From contig CALHCI010000014.1 in NCBI GenBank assembly GCA_937931165.1, positions 1 through 47,497 of the forward strand: a stretch of DNA of 47,497 nt, given 5' to 3'. Made by a program: the position numbers and the translations under genes. This document shows, piece after piece, positions 26,727 through 35,921 of this stretch. Numbering within the stretch: position 1 is the first letter of the stretch; each line of letters opens with the position of its first letter. Under the pieces are notes generated by a model. The model was not told the DNA's origin. It ran no database searches and saw only the letters and a program-made list of their open reading frames with translations. This DNA comes from an uncultured Granulosicoccaceae bacterium (GTDB taxonomy: Bacteria; Pseudomonadota; Gammaproteobacteria; Granulosicoccales; Granulosicoccaceae).

Positions 26727-27800
26727 TTAATGCCGGTTACCGATGCTAATACGCTGACCAGACTGCTGATCAAAAAGATGGCAGATAGATGCGTCTATCA
26801 TGGCATGCACGCCCTCACCGATCTGAGCGCGATACTCCTTACCCGCTTTTATCGACACCAGTGCCTCACCAAGCTTCATGGTTACCATGGAAGCCTCACC
26901 CAGCAATTCCATTGAGTATACCGGGGCACTAAGGTTAGCAACTCCACCAGAATGATCACTGGCGATGACGGCATCCTCTGCGCGAAAACCAAGTGTCACC
27001 GGCCCGGATACATTAGAGAAACCGCCAATAGTTACCTGCTCTGTACGAAATACACCATCTTCGATATGACCGTTAACCAAATTCATCGCAGGGGAACCGA
27101 TAAAACCTGCAACGAATGTATTCTCGGGCCTGTCGTAGATATCTACCGGTGTACCAACCTGTTGCACAACACCGGCGTTCATCACCACTACCCGGTCTGC
27201 AAGCGTCATGGCTTCAATTTGATCATGGGTAACATAGATGGTGGTCGTTGCCAGTCTGTCCTGCAGGTTTTTGATCTGTGCTCTGGTTGAAACGCGAAGT
27301 TTCGCATCAAGGTTAGACAACGGTTCATCCATCAGAAAAACTGTTGGCTCACGTACAATGGCCCGCGCCAGCGCGACTCGTTGCCGCTGGCCGCCTGAAA
27401 GTTCTGCGGGGCGACGATGCGTGAACTCGTTAAGCTCTACCATGTCCACGGCCCGCTGTACGCGTTGCTCGTGTGACGCCGGATCAACCTTACGCACCTT
27501 TAGTGGAAAACGAATGTTCTCCCAGACAGTCATGTTCGGGTACAGACCATAGCTTTGGAAAACCATCGCAACATCACGATCTTTTGGCTCTAGCTTGTTA
27601 ACCATGCGATCACCGATCCAGACTTCTCCGGACGTTGCCTGTTCAAGACCAGCGATCATTCTCATCGTTGTGGTCTTGCCACAACCGGAAGGTCCTAGTA
27701 ACACCAGGAATTCTTTATCGGCAATCTCAAGATCAAACTCATGAACACCAACAAAGCTGCCCCAACGTTTACTCACTTTGCGTAAGCTGATTCCCGCCAT
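26727..27800 (-). CDS. Sugar-type ABC transporter ATP-binding protein (UgpC/MalK type)
   Basis: A 357-residue ATPase of the second importer. Walker A GPSGCGKT at 36-43, Q-loop near 82, signature LSGGQ at 134-138, Walker B FLMDEP at 155-160 and H-loop His192 are all intact, followed by a MalK-like regulatory domain. It is clearly homologous to the ATPase at 1003 but not a recent duplicate, since the two differ throughout. It lies seven bases after the MalG-type permease gene and 58 bases before the HisD-family gene. Confidence 0.95.
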   Translation of the reverse strand: MAGISLRKVSKRWGSFVGVHEFDLEIADKEFLVLLGPSGCGKTTTMRMIAGLEQATSGEVWIGDRMVNKLEPKDRDVAMVFQSYGLYPNMTVWENIRFPLKVRKVDPASHEQRVQRAVDMVELNEFTHRRPAELSGGQRQRVALARAIVREPTVFLMDEPLSNLDAKLRVSTRAQIKNLQDRLATTTIYVTHDQIEAMTLADRVVVMNAGVVQQVGTPVDIYDRPENTFVAGFIGSPAMNLVNGHIEDGVFRTEQVTIGGFSNVSGPVTLGFRAEDAVIASDHSGGVANLSAPVYSMELLGEASMVTMKLGEALVSIKAGKEYRAQIGEGVHAMIDASICHLFDQQSGQRISIGNRH

Positions 27801-27807
27801 CGATCAA

Positions 27808-28692
27808 TTAACCTTTCACAGCGCCAGCGGTCAGCCCACTGACAATCTGTCGTTGGAAGAACATTACCAGGATAAATAAAGGCGCTGTCGCTGACACTAC
27901 TGCCGCAACGGCAAACATCACATTACCCTCGGTTTGCGTAGTACCCAGAAAACCTGCAATTTTAGGCACCATGGTCTGGTTTTCTTTTGATAACAACATT
28001 GCCGTGACCGCAAAGTCATTGTAGGCAAGCAGAAAAGAAAACAACCCGGTGGTAATGACGCCTGGCCACATCACCGGCAAAATCACATACCTGAATGCCT
28101 GAAATGATGTGCAGCCATCGACCATGGCACTTTCATCGAGATCTTTTGGAATTTTTTTGAAAAACGAATGTAACATCCACAACGTAAACGGCTGGTTAAT
28201 CGCCACCAGCACAATAATAGTTGTCCACAAATGCCCCCATAATCCCCACTCGAAAAATGGCAGCATGTAACCGGCCACTAGCGTTATTGGTGGCATGGCA
28301 CGAAATACCAGCGCGAGTATCAACAACCAGAAGGCGTAGCGAAAACCTGAACGGGAAAGTGCATAAGCGCCCAGCGTGCCGATGGTTAACGACGTACACA
28401 CAACAAAGAAACAGACGATTGCTGTGTTTAATGCGGATTTCCAGAACTCTTCCTTAACCCACGCACCGTAGTATCCGTCTCCGGTAAATGCACTGCCGGT
28501 ATCGCCGATAGTTCTAACACCGGTGATTGCATTCGCCCAGTTCTCTTTCGAGAAAAAATCAAGCTCAACTTTAAATGAACCCCAGAACGTCCAGACAAAA
28601 GGGAATGCCGCGATAAACAACCAGATTAAAATAAACAGGTACGAGAAAAACCGTACCGGAAAACTCTTATGTTCTACGACTGTTGAGCTCAT
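27808..28692 (-). CDS. Carbohydrate-type ABC transporter permease, MalG family
   Basis: A 294-residue inner-membrane permease with six helices. The EAA loop, which docks to the ATPase, is visible as DLDESAMVDGCTSFQAFRYVI, shortened here to its core ESAMVDG. A periplasmic loop of about 45 residues follows helix 1, and the C terminus ends in TAGAVKG as in the permease at the left edge of the window. The start at 28692 has AGGAAG seven bases upstream and begins one base after the previous stop, so it is coupled to the MalF-type gene. Confidence 0.93.
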   Translation of the reverse strand: MSSTVVEHKSFPVRFFSYLFILIWLFIAAFPFVWTFWGSFKVELDFFSKENWANAITGVRTIGDTGSAFTGDGYYGAWVKEEFWKSALNTAIVCFFVVCTSLTIGTLGAYALSRSGFRYAFWLLILALVFRAMPPITLVAGYMLPFFEWGLWGHLWTTIIVLVAINQPFTLWMLHSFFKKIPKDLDESAMVDGCTSFQAFRYVILPVMWPGVITTGLFSFLLAYNDFAVTAMLLSKENQTMVPKIAGFLGTTQTEGNVMFAVAAVVSATAPLFILVMFFQRQIVSGLTAGAVKG

Positions 28693-28693
28693 G

Positions 28694-29719
28694 TTAGTAC
28701 TTCCTGTCCCAATCTCGCCACGTACGGATTAATACCGGAAACAACAGAATCACCACTCCGATAATAGTCAGCACAGAGGAAGTTGCCGCAGAGGATAACA
28801 ATCGCGATTCACCATCGAGATCGCTATAGATCATTGAAGATAGCGAGGTTGCATGTGCGCTGGCATTGAAACCCACAATAGGCTCAAACACCCTGAAGTT
28901 ATCCATCAGCTGGATCAGTGCTACAAAAGTGACCAGTGGTGCCAGGTGCGGAATGACCACATAGCGGATTCTCTCCCAGCGACTGGCGCCATCAATCATC
29001 GCAGACTCCAGTGTGTCCTGGGGGACGGTTTGTAAGCCTGCATAAAAAACGACAAACGCAAAGGGTGCCGCGTGCCATACACCATAGACAATCAAGGTGA
29101 CCCAGGTGAGAGTGGCAGACGCCTTCAACGACAAGTCCGGGTCATCAAACAGCACTTGCAATGAACTGCCGATAATACCTCGTGAATCAATCATCCAGAA
29201 TAATATGAGTGAGCCTACCAGTGGCGTTACAATCATTGGCAGCAGCGAGAAAAATATCACGAAGCCTTTGATTTTCTGGTTAAGACTGTTCACCCCAATC
29301 GCTATGCAAAAACCCAGAATGATCAGCAATGGTGTTACGGTAAACGTAAACACCAGTGTAAAAATCAATGCACGGTAAAGCGGAAGGTTAAAAATATTGT
29401 TGAAAAACCCGCCGACACTGTCTGACTTGTCCCACGCTTCACCAACTTCAGAAAAAGCCAGGTGGCTTCTGTTGATGTAATTACCCAACCCGACAAATCG
29501 ACCTAGCGGTTGCTCGGCACGTAATTGTTCTGTTGCTTCAGTATCAACCACTGAAACGGTGTTACAACCAAAGAAATTGCAATTCTCCACCTCCACAAAC
29601 ACCTGTTCATGGTCGATAAAGAGCGACTGCGTGACAACAGAGATGATTGGCAGAAATATAAACAACAGCATTGCCAATGCTGTTGGCAGAAAAAACCAGA
29701 AAAACGTTCGGTGTTTCAC
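28694..29719 (-). CDS. Sugar-type ABC transporter permease, MalF family
   Basis: A 341-residue inner-membrane permease. The EAA loop is TLESAMIDGASRWERIRYV. A long periplasmic segment of about 85 residues between helices 1 and 2 contains ENCNFFGCNTV, with two cysteines that could form a disulfide. It starts at GTG 29719 with AGGAAA about five bases upstream. It lies some 200 bases after the binding-protein gene, a gap filled by stable stem-loops, which fits the usual excess of binding protein over permease. Confidence 0.93.
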   Translation of the reverse strand: MKHRTFFWFFLPTALAMLLFIFLPIISVVTQSLFIDHEQVFVEVENCNFFGCNTVSVVDTEATEQLRAEQPLGRFVGLGNYINRSHLAFSEVGEAWDKSDSVGGFFNNIFNLPLYRALIFTLVFTFTVTPLLIILGFCIAIGVNSLNQKIKGFVIFFSLLPMIVTPLVGSLILFWMIDSRGIIGSSLQVLFDDPDLSLKASATLTWVTLIVYGVWHAAPFAFVVFYAGLQTVPQDTLESAMIDGASRWERIRYVVIPHLAPLVTFVALIQLMDNFRVFEPIVGFNASAHATSLSSMIYSDLDGESRLLSSAATSSVLTIIGVVILLFPVLIRTWRDWDRKY

Positions 29720-29795
29720 TGCACTTTCCTAGTCGATTGGGCCTTGTCGGTTAGATAGGCACGAGTTAAGGCGCAGACAAGCGAGGCGCTGGATA

Positions 29796-29920
29796 ATCTT
29801 GGTGAACAGCTCGTAAGAAGTACCAGCCGTGGCGAACAACCTCCCCGGCGATTAGACGCCCACCCTCCCGCAAGCGGGAGGGTAGTAGTAATCGCGCTTT
29901 TTACGACAGCGCGTAGGGCG
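29796..29920 (-). repeat. Structured intergenic repeat, copy A (between binding-protein and permease genes)
   Basis: A 125-base element abutting the binding-protein stop codon. It contains three stem-loops in the minus-strand transcript. The first has 6-bp arms at 29893-29898/29908-29913. The second has perfect 9-bp arms at 29862-29870/29875-29883. The third is GGCG/CGCC at 29847-29850/29857-29860 with a six-base loop. No U-run follows, so these are mRNA-stabilising or attenuating hairpins rather than a terminator. A related copy is at 38622-38763. Confidence 0.65.
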
Positions 29921-29921
29921 C

Positions 29922-31154
29922 TTATTCGGTGATAAACCCTTTTTCCTTTGCCGCAGTGATGTATGCAGCCTCAACATCAGCCAATGTTTGCTCGGCAGAC
30001 TCTTTGCCAGAGAAAAAGTCTGGCAGTTCAGCACCGAGTGCTGTGTGCAACAGGGAGGCAAACGGGATCATTGGATAAGGCGTTGCACCTGCTTCGATAG
30101 TGGCAAACACACCGGCAGATGCAGGAGTAGGCTCATAGCCATCGATCATCCAGACCGCCTGAGTGGCGACCTCTTCATTCATGATGCTCGGGTCAATGGC
30201 GTTAACCATGGCAAGATAAGATGCCTCGGCGTCTTCGTCAGAGATATTTTTAGCGATAGTGAATCCGTCCCACCACAATGTGGTCGCAGGCATAGAACCA
30301 CCACCCACAGTCACAGGATGTGACAGTACGGTGTTCTCAGCGACACCCGGTGCAGTGTCTTCACCAGCCAACAGTGGACCGGCACGTGAGCCCCACATCT
30401 GCATAATGGCAACGTTACCCGCTTTCCACTCTGCATTGATTTCGTTGTTGTTAAGCGTTAAGAAGTCCGGGTTCATGTAGTCAGTCAGCGACTTCATCAT
30501 CTCGAGTGTTGCCACACCGGTTTCGTTGTTCACGTTAGGCATTGCTCCGTCTTTGAAAAATTCGCCCCCGTGTCCGATAAACATGTTGTTGAATTCCTGC
30601 GCCAGACCCCAGCCAGCGGCATAGGCAGCACCAAACGGGTACTTGACCAGACCTTTATCTTTTACAGCCTTGGCAACCTCGATCACTTCTTCATAGGTGT
30701 TCGGCGCTTCGACACCAGCCTGCTCCAGCAGATCTTTGCGGTAAACAATATGCTGTGCGTTAGCCATAAAGCCGATCGCCATGACTTTTCCGCCAATGGT
30801 GATTTTCTGGTTGTCGTTGAAATTACCGCCGTGTTTTGCGATGAGATCATCGAGTGGCTGAATCAGGTCATCGTTCATCAGCGGCACAATAGAAGAGTTG
30901 GCAACAATCGCTACCGTATACTCGGCAGGATCACTGGTAAGACTCGGCACCTGAATGTTTTTGTGCTCTTTAGTGAGGTTGGTTTTAACAGTAACGCCAT
31001 CCCCTGCGCAGGCTTCTGCGCCTGCTCCGATAGTCTGGATAGCTGGAAACTCGTTACCAAGAATATTTACGTTACCTTTTTCGATTCCGCATGCCGCATG
31101 GACCGTAGTACCTGCGAGCGAGATCGCAGCAGCAGTCAACAGTTTTTTAAACAT
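29922..31154 (-). CDS. Extracellular solute-binding protein (family 1), periplasmic
   Basis: A 410-residue periplasmic ligand-binding protein that delivers substrate to the two permeases downstream. The N terminus MFKKLLTAAAISLAGTTVHA is a typical Sec signal peptide, cleaved before ACGIEKG. The mature protein has the family's FPAIQTIG start and an aromatic-rich region such as MQMWGSRAG and TLWWDGFTI. It is the first gene of the run. GGAGAG lies about ten bases before the ATG. Sugar, polyol or sulfonated/amino derivatives are all possible ligands; the sequence does not decide. Confidence 0.93.
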   Translation of the reverse strand: MFKKLLTAAAISLAGTTVHAACGIEKGNVNILGNEFPAIQTIGAGAEACAGDGVTVKTNLTKEHKNIQVPSLTSDPAEYTVAIVANSSIVPLMNDDLIQPLDDLIAKHGGNFNDNQKITIGGKVMAIGFMANAQHIVYRKDLLEQAGVEAPNTYEEVIEVAKAVKDKGLVKYPFGAAYAAGWGLAQEFNNMFIGHGGEFFKDGAMPNVNNETGVATLEMMKSLTDYMNPDFLTLNNNEINAEWKAGNVAIMQMWGSRAGPLLAGEDTAPGVAENTVLSHPVTVGGGSMPATTLWWDGFTIAKNISDEDAEASYLAMVNAIDPSIMNEEVATQAVWMIDGYEPTPASAGVFATIEAGATPYPMIPFASLLHTALGAELPDFFSGKESAEQTLADVEAAYITAAKEKGFITE

Positions 31155-31325
31155 AGCTTTATGTCTCTCCAGTTAATTTATCTGTAGGTTCGACTGGTTT
31201 TAACCTGCAGATGATGAAATCAGTAAAACCTGCCGTGCAGCAGTAAACACCAGCGCGTTTTTTAGTGGGCAGCGTGACCATAAGTTCAGCCCGCTACTCC
31301 GCTCTCAGACGACAGGAAAACATAG

Positions 31326-31343
31326 TTTGCATACGATTGCAAA
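31326..31343. promoter_or_regulatory. LacI-family-type palindromic operator candidate
   Basis: TTTGCATACGATTGCAAA is an 18-base dyad with perfect six-base arms and a central CG, the geometry of LacI-family operators. It lies 172 bases upstream of the binding-protein start in the only sizeable intergenic region before the importer operon. No LacI-type regulator gene is present in the window. Confidence 0.4.
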
Positions 31344-31410
31344 TCACTGAGCGCATTTTGAATCGCCGTAAAATCGCTGCGCTATGACCTTGTCACAGAC
31401 GGAGCATAAC

Positions 31411-32487
31411 TCAAGGCACTTTGACCGTGATGCCATCCCCGACACCATCAATAATCTCGATATTTATCCCGTCTGACAATCCGGTTTTTACCGCAACCCT
31501 GGAGAATTGATTGTCGCCCTCGTGCACCAGCACGTATACGTTTTCCTCCTCAAAGAGCAACGCTCGCTCATTTAGGATGACAACATCACTTCGGCTGTCA
31601 AGAACGATTTCAGCATTGGCGCTGTAGCCCGCCCGTATCGTTTCAGACCCGACCTGCCCCAGTGCTACGCGGATTTCAAACTTGACGGTGCCATCTGTTT
31701 GCGCCCCCTTCGGAGATATGAATTCCAGTGTCCCGGGGAACACCTGGTTTTCAATGGCACCAATGGTCAGATTAACTGCCATTCCTTCACTAATACGGCC
31801 AACCTCCGATTCATCGACAACACCGGTAAACACCATATCCGTCATATCAGCAATCGACGCAATGGTAGTACCTTCGTTAAAGTTGTTGGTCTCCGTTACC
31901 GACTCGCCTTCTTTGACCGGAACGTCGAGCACGGTGCCATCCACCGTCGATCGGATTTCATTTGAGACACCCCCGCCCTGCCCGTTGCTGCCATCGCGAA
32001 TCAGTTCAAGGTTGCTCCGCGCGCCTGTCTCTTCCTCGCGCTTGATATCATAGTCAAATGCATATTTGTCGAACTCATCTTTTGAGATCAGATTCTGTTT
32101 GTAGAGCGTCTGTCGTCGATTGAGTTCGAGCCGGGCATTATTTGCGCTGATCTTCGCGGTTTCATATCGCGCCTGTGCGGAGTTAAGCGTTACCGCATCC
32201 GGTACCACAGTGATCTTTGCCAACAGCGCGCCGGCTTCAACCAGCTCTCCGGCGCTGATGTGGAGCTTTTCAACCACACCCGATACACGCGATTTTATGG
32301 TGATCTCTTTTCTGGGCTGAATAGCACCGGTAGCCAGCGCCTTCAACACAATATTACCGCGAGCACTGGTTTCAGTGACAACCCTTTCCGGCGCGGGCTC
32401 ATTACGTTTAATGAGAAACCACGCACTGGCCGCTACAGCCGCAATCAACAACAACACCAATAGTAATTTTATTATCTTTCTAAACAT
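31411..32487 (-). CDS. Efflux periplasmic adaptor subunit (HlyD/MacA family)
   Basis: A 358-residue membrane-fusion protein. One N-terminal membrane helix (about 7-27) is followed by a lipoyl-like half motif (VSGVVEKLHISAGELVEAGALLAKI), a coiled-coil hairpin at about 95-165, the second lipoyl half (STVDGTVLDVPVKEGESV) and beta-barrel plus membrane-proximal domains. It links the MacB-like permeases to an outer-membrane channel. No TolC-like gene is in the window. It lies 58 bases downstream of the second permease and has GGAA nine bases before its ATG. Confidence 0.92.
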   Translation of the reverse strand: MFRKIIKLLLVLLLIAAVAASAWFLIKRNEPAPERVVTETSARGNIVLKALATGAIQPRKEITIKSRVSGVVEKLHISAGELVEAGALLAKITVVPDAVTLNSAQARYETAKISANNARLELNRRQTLYKQNLISKDEFDKYAFDYDIKREEETGARSNLELIRDGSNGQGGGVSNEIRSTVDGTVLDVPVKEGESVTETNNFNEGTTIASIADMTDMVFTGVVDESEVGRISEGMAVNLTIGAIENQVFPGTLEFISPKGAQTDGTVKFEIRVALGQVGSETIRAGYSANAEIVLDSRSDVVILNERALLFEEENVYVLVHEGDNQFSRVAVKTGLSDGINIEIIDGVGDGITVKVP

Positions 32488-32545
32488 CTCTAAAAATTCC
32501 GGTTACCGGGTCTGACTGAACTGACCGATGCGACACTTTGCATTG

Positions 32546-33820
32546 TTACTCGGCCCTCAGTGCATCAATCGGGTCTATTTTCATTGCGTGGCTTGCAGGT
32601 AACAGCGTGGCGAGCAAAGCCGCCAGCAACAATGCCGCAAAGGCCGCAGCAACAACATGCAAATCTATTCTTGGCGCACTAAACAGCACATCGGCCTCGG
32701 CGTTTTGAGTCAGGTGGCGGGTAAATAGATCAATAACAGCAAGTGCCATCAAGCCACAAAGCAAACCGACAGTCCCGGCTGCGCCCACCAGAGTGGCAGT
32801 TTCGAATAACACCATGCGAATTACTGAAGACGGTGTTGCACCAATAGATTTGCGAATACCAAATTCGCGGCGGCGCTCACGGATAGCAATAAGCATAATG
32901 TTACTTACACCCAACACACCGGCCAGCAAGGTGGCAATACCAACAGTCCAGATAAACGCTCTGATGCCCACAAACAGATTAGTAATGCGTAAAAACTCAA
33001 GCTCTGAATTCCAGTCACCAAGCGCGCGATCATCATGCGGTGCCACGCGGTGACGTGTTTTGAGTAGACTCACCATTTTGTCGCGCAGCACTTCACTCGA
33101 TGTGCCACTGACTGGCACGACCGCATAAAACGAAATTGCCTGCCCATAATTAAACACCTGTTGAAACGTGCTGATAGGCAGAAATACCATGCTTTCCATG
33201 CGCTCACGATTGTTCCCATAGCGTTGCGGTTTAAAAAGCCCGATCACAGTAAAACTCACACCGCGAATTTGTATGTCCCGTCCTATTGCATCTCCGTCAC
33301 TACCAAACAGATCCCTGTGAATCCGCTCACCAATAACGGCTACTTTGCGTTTTTCAGCGATATCATTGGGATTCAAGAAACGACCTTCTTCAATGGCCAT
33401 CGGCAATATGTGTTGATAAGCTGGTAAATCACCGGTGACTTCCGCGTCGGTGACTTTGGAGCCATGCGTAATATCATTGCGGCCGCGGTAACGTGCCAGC
33501 CGTACACGAGGCGCCAGGTGTGCGATTTCAGATATCTGTGTATTCAGCGCATTGGTGTCAGTGTTATCTAATACGATTCGACGGCCGGGCGTTAACCCCT
33601 GGTACGCCTCGGATGTTTCATTACCCCAGATATACAATGAATTAGTCGCATACCCTGACATTCTTTTGATGACACCGTCCTGAATACCGTTACCGAAGCC
33701 GAGCATCACAATCAGAACAAATATACCCCAGAAAATACCCGAAGCAGTTAATAGTGTTCGCACACGGTTGCGCCGCAACAATTGCAGAACTTCGGACCAC
33801 AGATCGCGATCAATAATCAT
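32546..33820 (-). CDS. ABC transporter permease, MacB/FtsX family (second)
   Basis: A 424-residue MacB-type permease with one N-terminal helix (about 21-43), a large periplasmic domain and three C-terminal helices. The segment SNIMLIAIRERRREFGIRKSIGATPSSVIRMVLFE is the conserved FtsX cytoplasmic loop, here cited by its core IRKSIGATP. The start overlaps the preceding permease stop as ATGA. With the first permease it presumably forms a heterodimer, since there is one ATPase gene for two permease genes. Confidence 0.92.
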   Translation of the reverse strand: MIIDRDLWSEVLQLLRRNRVRTLLTASGIFWGIFVLIVMLGFGNGIQDGVIKRMSGYATNSLYIWGNETSEAYQGLTPGRRIVLDNTDTNALNTQISEIAHLAPRVRLARYRGRNDITHGSKVTDAEVTGDLPAYQHILPMAIEEGRFLNPNDIAEKRKVAVIGERIHRDLFGSDGDAIGRDIQIRGVSFTVIGLFKPQRYGNNRERMESMVFLPISTFQQVFNYGQAISFYAVVPVSGTSSEVLRDKMVSLLKTRHRVAPHDDRALGDWNSELEFLRITNLFVGIRAFIWTVGIATLLAGVLGVSNIMLIAIRERRREFGIRKSIGATPSSVIRMVLFETATLVGAAGTVGLLCGLMALAVIDLFTRHLTQNAEADVLFSAPRIDLHVVAAAFAALLLAALLATLLPASHAMKIDPIDALRAE

Positions 33821-35046
33821 CCGTTTAACGCCTCGACCGGGGCAATAGATGCAGCACGACGCGCTGGTAAATAACCGGACAACGTACCTGCAACCACAAT
33901 CAACAAAGTCACTGCAGCCACCAGCGCTGTATTCACATCCGGCTGATACAGATATTCATTTTCCGGTATTACCGCTTTTAACAACTCCAGCAATCCGATA
34001 CTTGCCATTAGACCGATGTACCCGGCAATTGCTGTAATAATGAGAGACTCAAAAACAATCAGACGTGTGATAGATGCAGGCGTTGCACCAATGGCTTTGC
34101 GAATACCAATTTCGGTTCGGCGCTCAGCGACAGAGATCATCATGATGTTACTGACCGCCAGAATACCGGTAATAATAGTACCCAGACCAACAACGGCGAC
34201 GAACACCCGCACCCAGAAAAACAGATCAGTGATCTTTTTATATTCATCAAGGTTATTGTAGATTCGCACCGCTCGTTCATCCTGCGGTGAAAACCGGTAT
34301 AGATCGGCCAGCAGATTTCGAGTTTGCTGAACACTGTCTCTACTTTGCTGATAAGTCGCATCACCAACGGTATACAACATCTGATGGATGCGATCACCTC
34401 CACCAAACAACAACTGGCTGGTACTGACTGGCAGGTAAATTTGTTCTTCTTCTGAACGACCGCCGGCATCAGTAAACACACCAACAACCTGCCAGGCGAT
34501 ATCACCCAGCAAAATACTTTCACCCACCGGAGGCTGATCACCAAACAACCGACTGGCCACCACCGCACCGATAACACAAACTTTCCGCTTATGGGTTAAG
34601 TCTTGTTGATTAATAAATCTGCCAGATACTATTTTCGTTTTTTCTAAAAACACATGCTCCGGGTGTACGCCGCGAATATCAAAACCACCCTGCTGACGGC
34701 CAAACCTGGCAATTAAATCACCACCGGGGTAATACCTGCCAGAGCTTTTATCGAGCACATCCACGCTGGAACGCAATACATCATACGCAGTGTTATCAAA
34801 GCGGATTCTGCGTCCGCGCGCGTGGCCATTAAAAGGCTGTGTGGTGGTGCCCTGATACACACGAATGCTGTTTACCGCATCGTCTTTAAACTCCAGCTCA
34901 ACACCGTTTTGCAGACCACGCCCTGCACCGAGTAACAGCACCAGCATAAATACGCCCCACGCAACGGTTAACACCGCCAGCGCTGTGCGCGCTTTATGGG
35001 TGCGCAAACTTTGCGTGACCTCCTGTAGCATTTCAGTGCGGAGCAT
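33817..35046 (-). CDS. ABC transporter permease, MacB/FtsX family (first)
   Basis: A MacB-type permease of 409 residues from the preferred start. It has the same order as its neighbour: helix near 18-40, periplasmic domain, then three helices around the FtsX loop with core IRKAIGATP. The frame extends to 35133 inside the ATPase gene. ATG 35046 is preferred because it directly precedes the conserved amphipathic leader, overlapping the ATPase stop by 14 bases; ATG 35031 is a close alternative. The two permeases are homologous but divergent, so the pair is an old duplication. Confidence 0.88.
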   Translation of the reverse strand: MLRTEMLQEVTQSLRTHKARTALAVLTVAWGVFMLVLLLGAGRGLQNGVELEFKDDAVNSIRVYQGTTTQPFNGHARGRRIRFDNTAYDVLRSSVDVLDKSSGRYYPGGDLIARFGRQQGGFDIRGVHPEHVFLEKTKIVSGRFINQQDLTHKRKVCVIGAVVASRLFGDQPPVGESILLGDIAWQVVGVFTDAGGRSEEEQIYLPVSTSQLLFGGGDRIHQMLYTVGDATYQQSRDSVQQTRNLLADLYRFSPQDERAVRIYNNLDEYKKITDLFFWVRVFVAVVGLGTIITGILAVSNIMMISVAERRTEIGIRKAIGATPASITRLIVFESLIITAIAGYIGLMASIGLLELLKAVIPENEYLYQPDVNTALVAAVTLLIVVAGTLSGYLPARRAASIAPVEALNG

Positions 35047-35716
35047 TGCGATAGTCTCTGACAATTTCTCCGTCGTGAAGCTGAACCACTCGCCCGGCAC
35101 TGTCGGCGACTTCGTCCTCATGCGTGACCACAACGACAGTCATACCTTCGCCATTCATTTCATTAAACAACTGCAGAATTTGCTCGGTGTTCTGACTGTC
35201 AAGCGCACCAGTCGGCTCATCAGCTAACAGGAGTACCGGCTGAGTCACCATGGCCCGCGCAATAGCTACCCGTTGCGACTGACCACCAGACAGCTCTTTC
35301 GGCAAATGATCCGCCCGATCTTTCATACCCATACGATCAAGATATTCAAGCGCTGCGCTATGACGCTGCTTTCGGTTAATGCCACGGTAGTAAAGTGGCA
35401 ACGCAACGTTCTCCAGTGCCGTTTTGTGCTGAATCAGGTTAAACGACTGAAACACAAAGCCAATAAAACGATTGCGGTAATGCGCTGCCTGTGTCGGCGT
35501 TAGATCGGTCATTGGTGTGCCGTCGAGCAGATAGGTCCCGGCATCGAAGCTGTCGAGTATCCCCAACACGTTCAACAGCGTGGATTTACCTGAACCCGAA
35601 GACCCCTGTATCGCGACAAAATCTCTCTCGTCGACCACAAAGCTGACCGATTTCAGTGCCTCGACCCGGTTGCGACCCGTCGTGTAGGTTTTGCTGACAG
35701 ATTGCATTTCGATCAT
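35033..35716 (-). CDS. ABC transporter ATP-binding protein (MacB/LolD type)
   Basis: A 227-residue stand-alone ATPase. Walker A GSSGSGKST at 38-46, signature LSGGQSQRVAIARA near 142, Walker B LLADEPTGALD and the H-loop in VVVTHEDEVA are intact. Proteins of this type drive MacB/LolCDE-like mechanotransmission rather than import. It is the first gene of a four-gene efflux operon (ATPase, two permeases, adaptor). Possible cargos are peptides, lipids or antibiotics. Confidence 0.94.
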   Translation of the reverse strand: MIEMQSVSKTYTTGRNRVEALKSVSFVVDERDFVAIQGSSGSGKSTLLNVLGILDSFDAGTYLLDGTPMTDLTPTQAAHYRNRFIGFVFQSFNLIQHKTALENVALPLYYRGINRKQRHSAALEYLDRMGMKDRADHLPKELSGGQSQRVAIARAMVTQPVLLLADEPTGALDSQNTEQILQLFNEMNGEGMTVVVVTHEDEVADSAGRVVQLHDGEIVRDYRNAPH

Positions 35717-35870
35717 CGATGATCCACTAGTTTTCCGAACCTTTATGAGGGGTGTACAGCCACAGACACCGGACTGTGCGCCACAGACGTATTTATTTTA
35801 GCCGCAATACCACAGCACACAGCAGATTGATTTCCGGGAATTCTGGCTTCCAGTCAAGAATTGCCGCTAC

Positions 35871-35876
35871 TATAAC
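35871..35876 (+). promoter_or_regulatory. Possible -10 box of gcdH
   Basis: TATAAC lies 45 bases before the gcdH start in the 205-base divergent gap. A poor -35 (TTCCAG) sits 17 bases further upstream. Position and sequence fit a weak sigma-70 promoter. Confidence 0.3.
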
Positions 35877-35921
35877 CGTCTGCACACTTAACTTTCCGAG
35901 ACTCCCCAACGGAGAAACAAT

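Noticed and set aside
29862-29883. Rho-independent terminator after the binding-protein gene
   Set aside because: The stem is strong but no U-run follows on either strand, and the downstream permeases need to be expressed.
30570-31187. 205-codon plus-strand frame
   Set aside because: Entirely antisense to the binding-protein gene and without recognisable domains.
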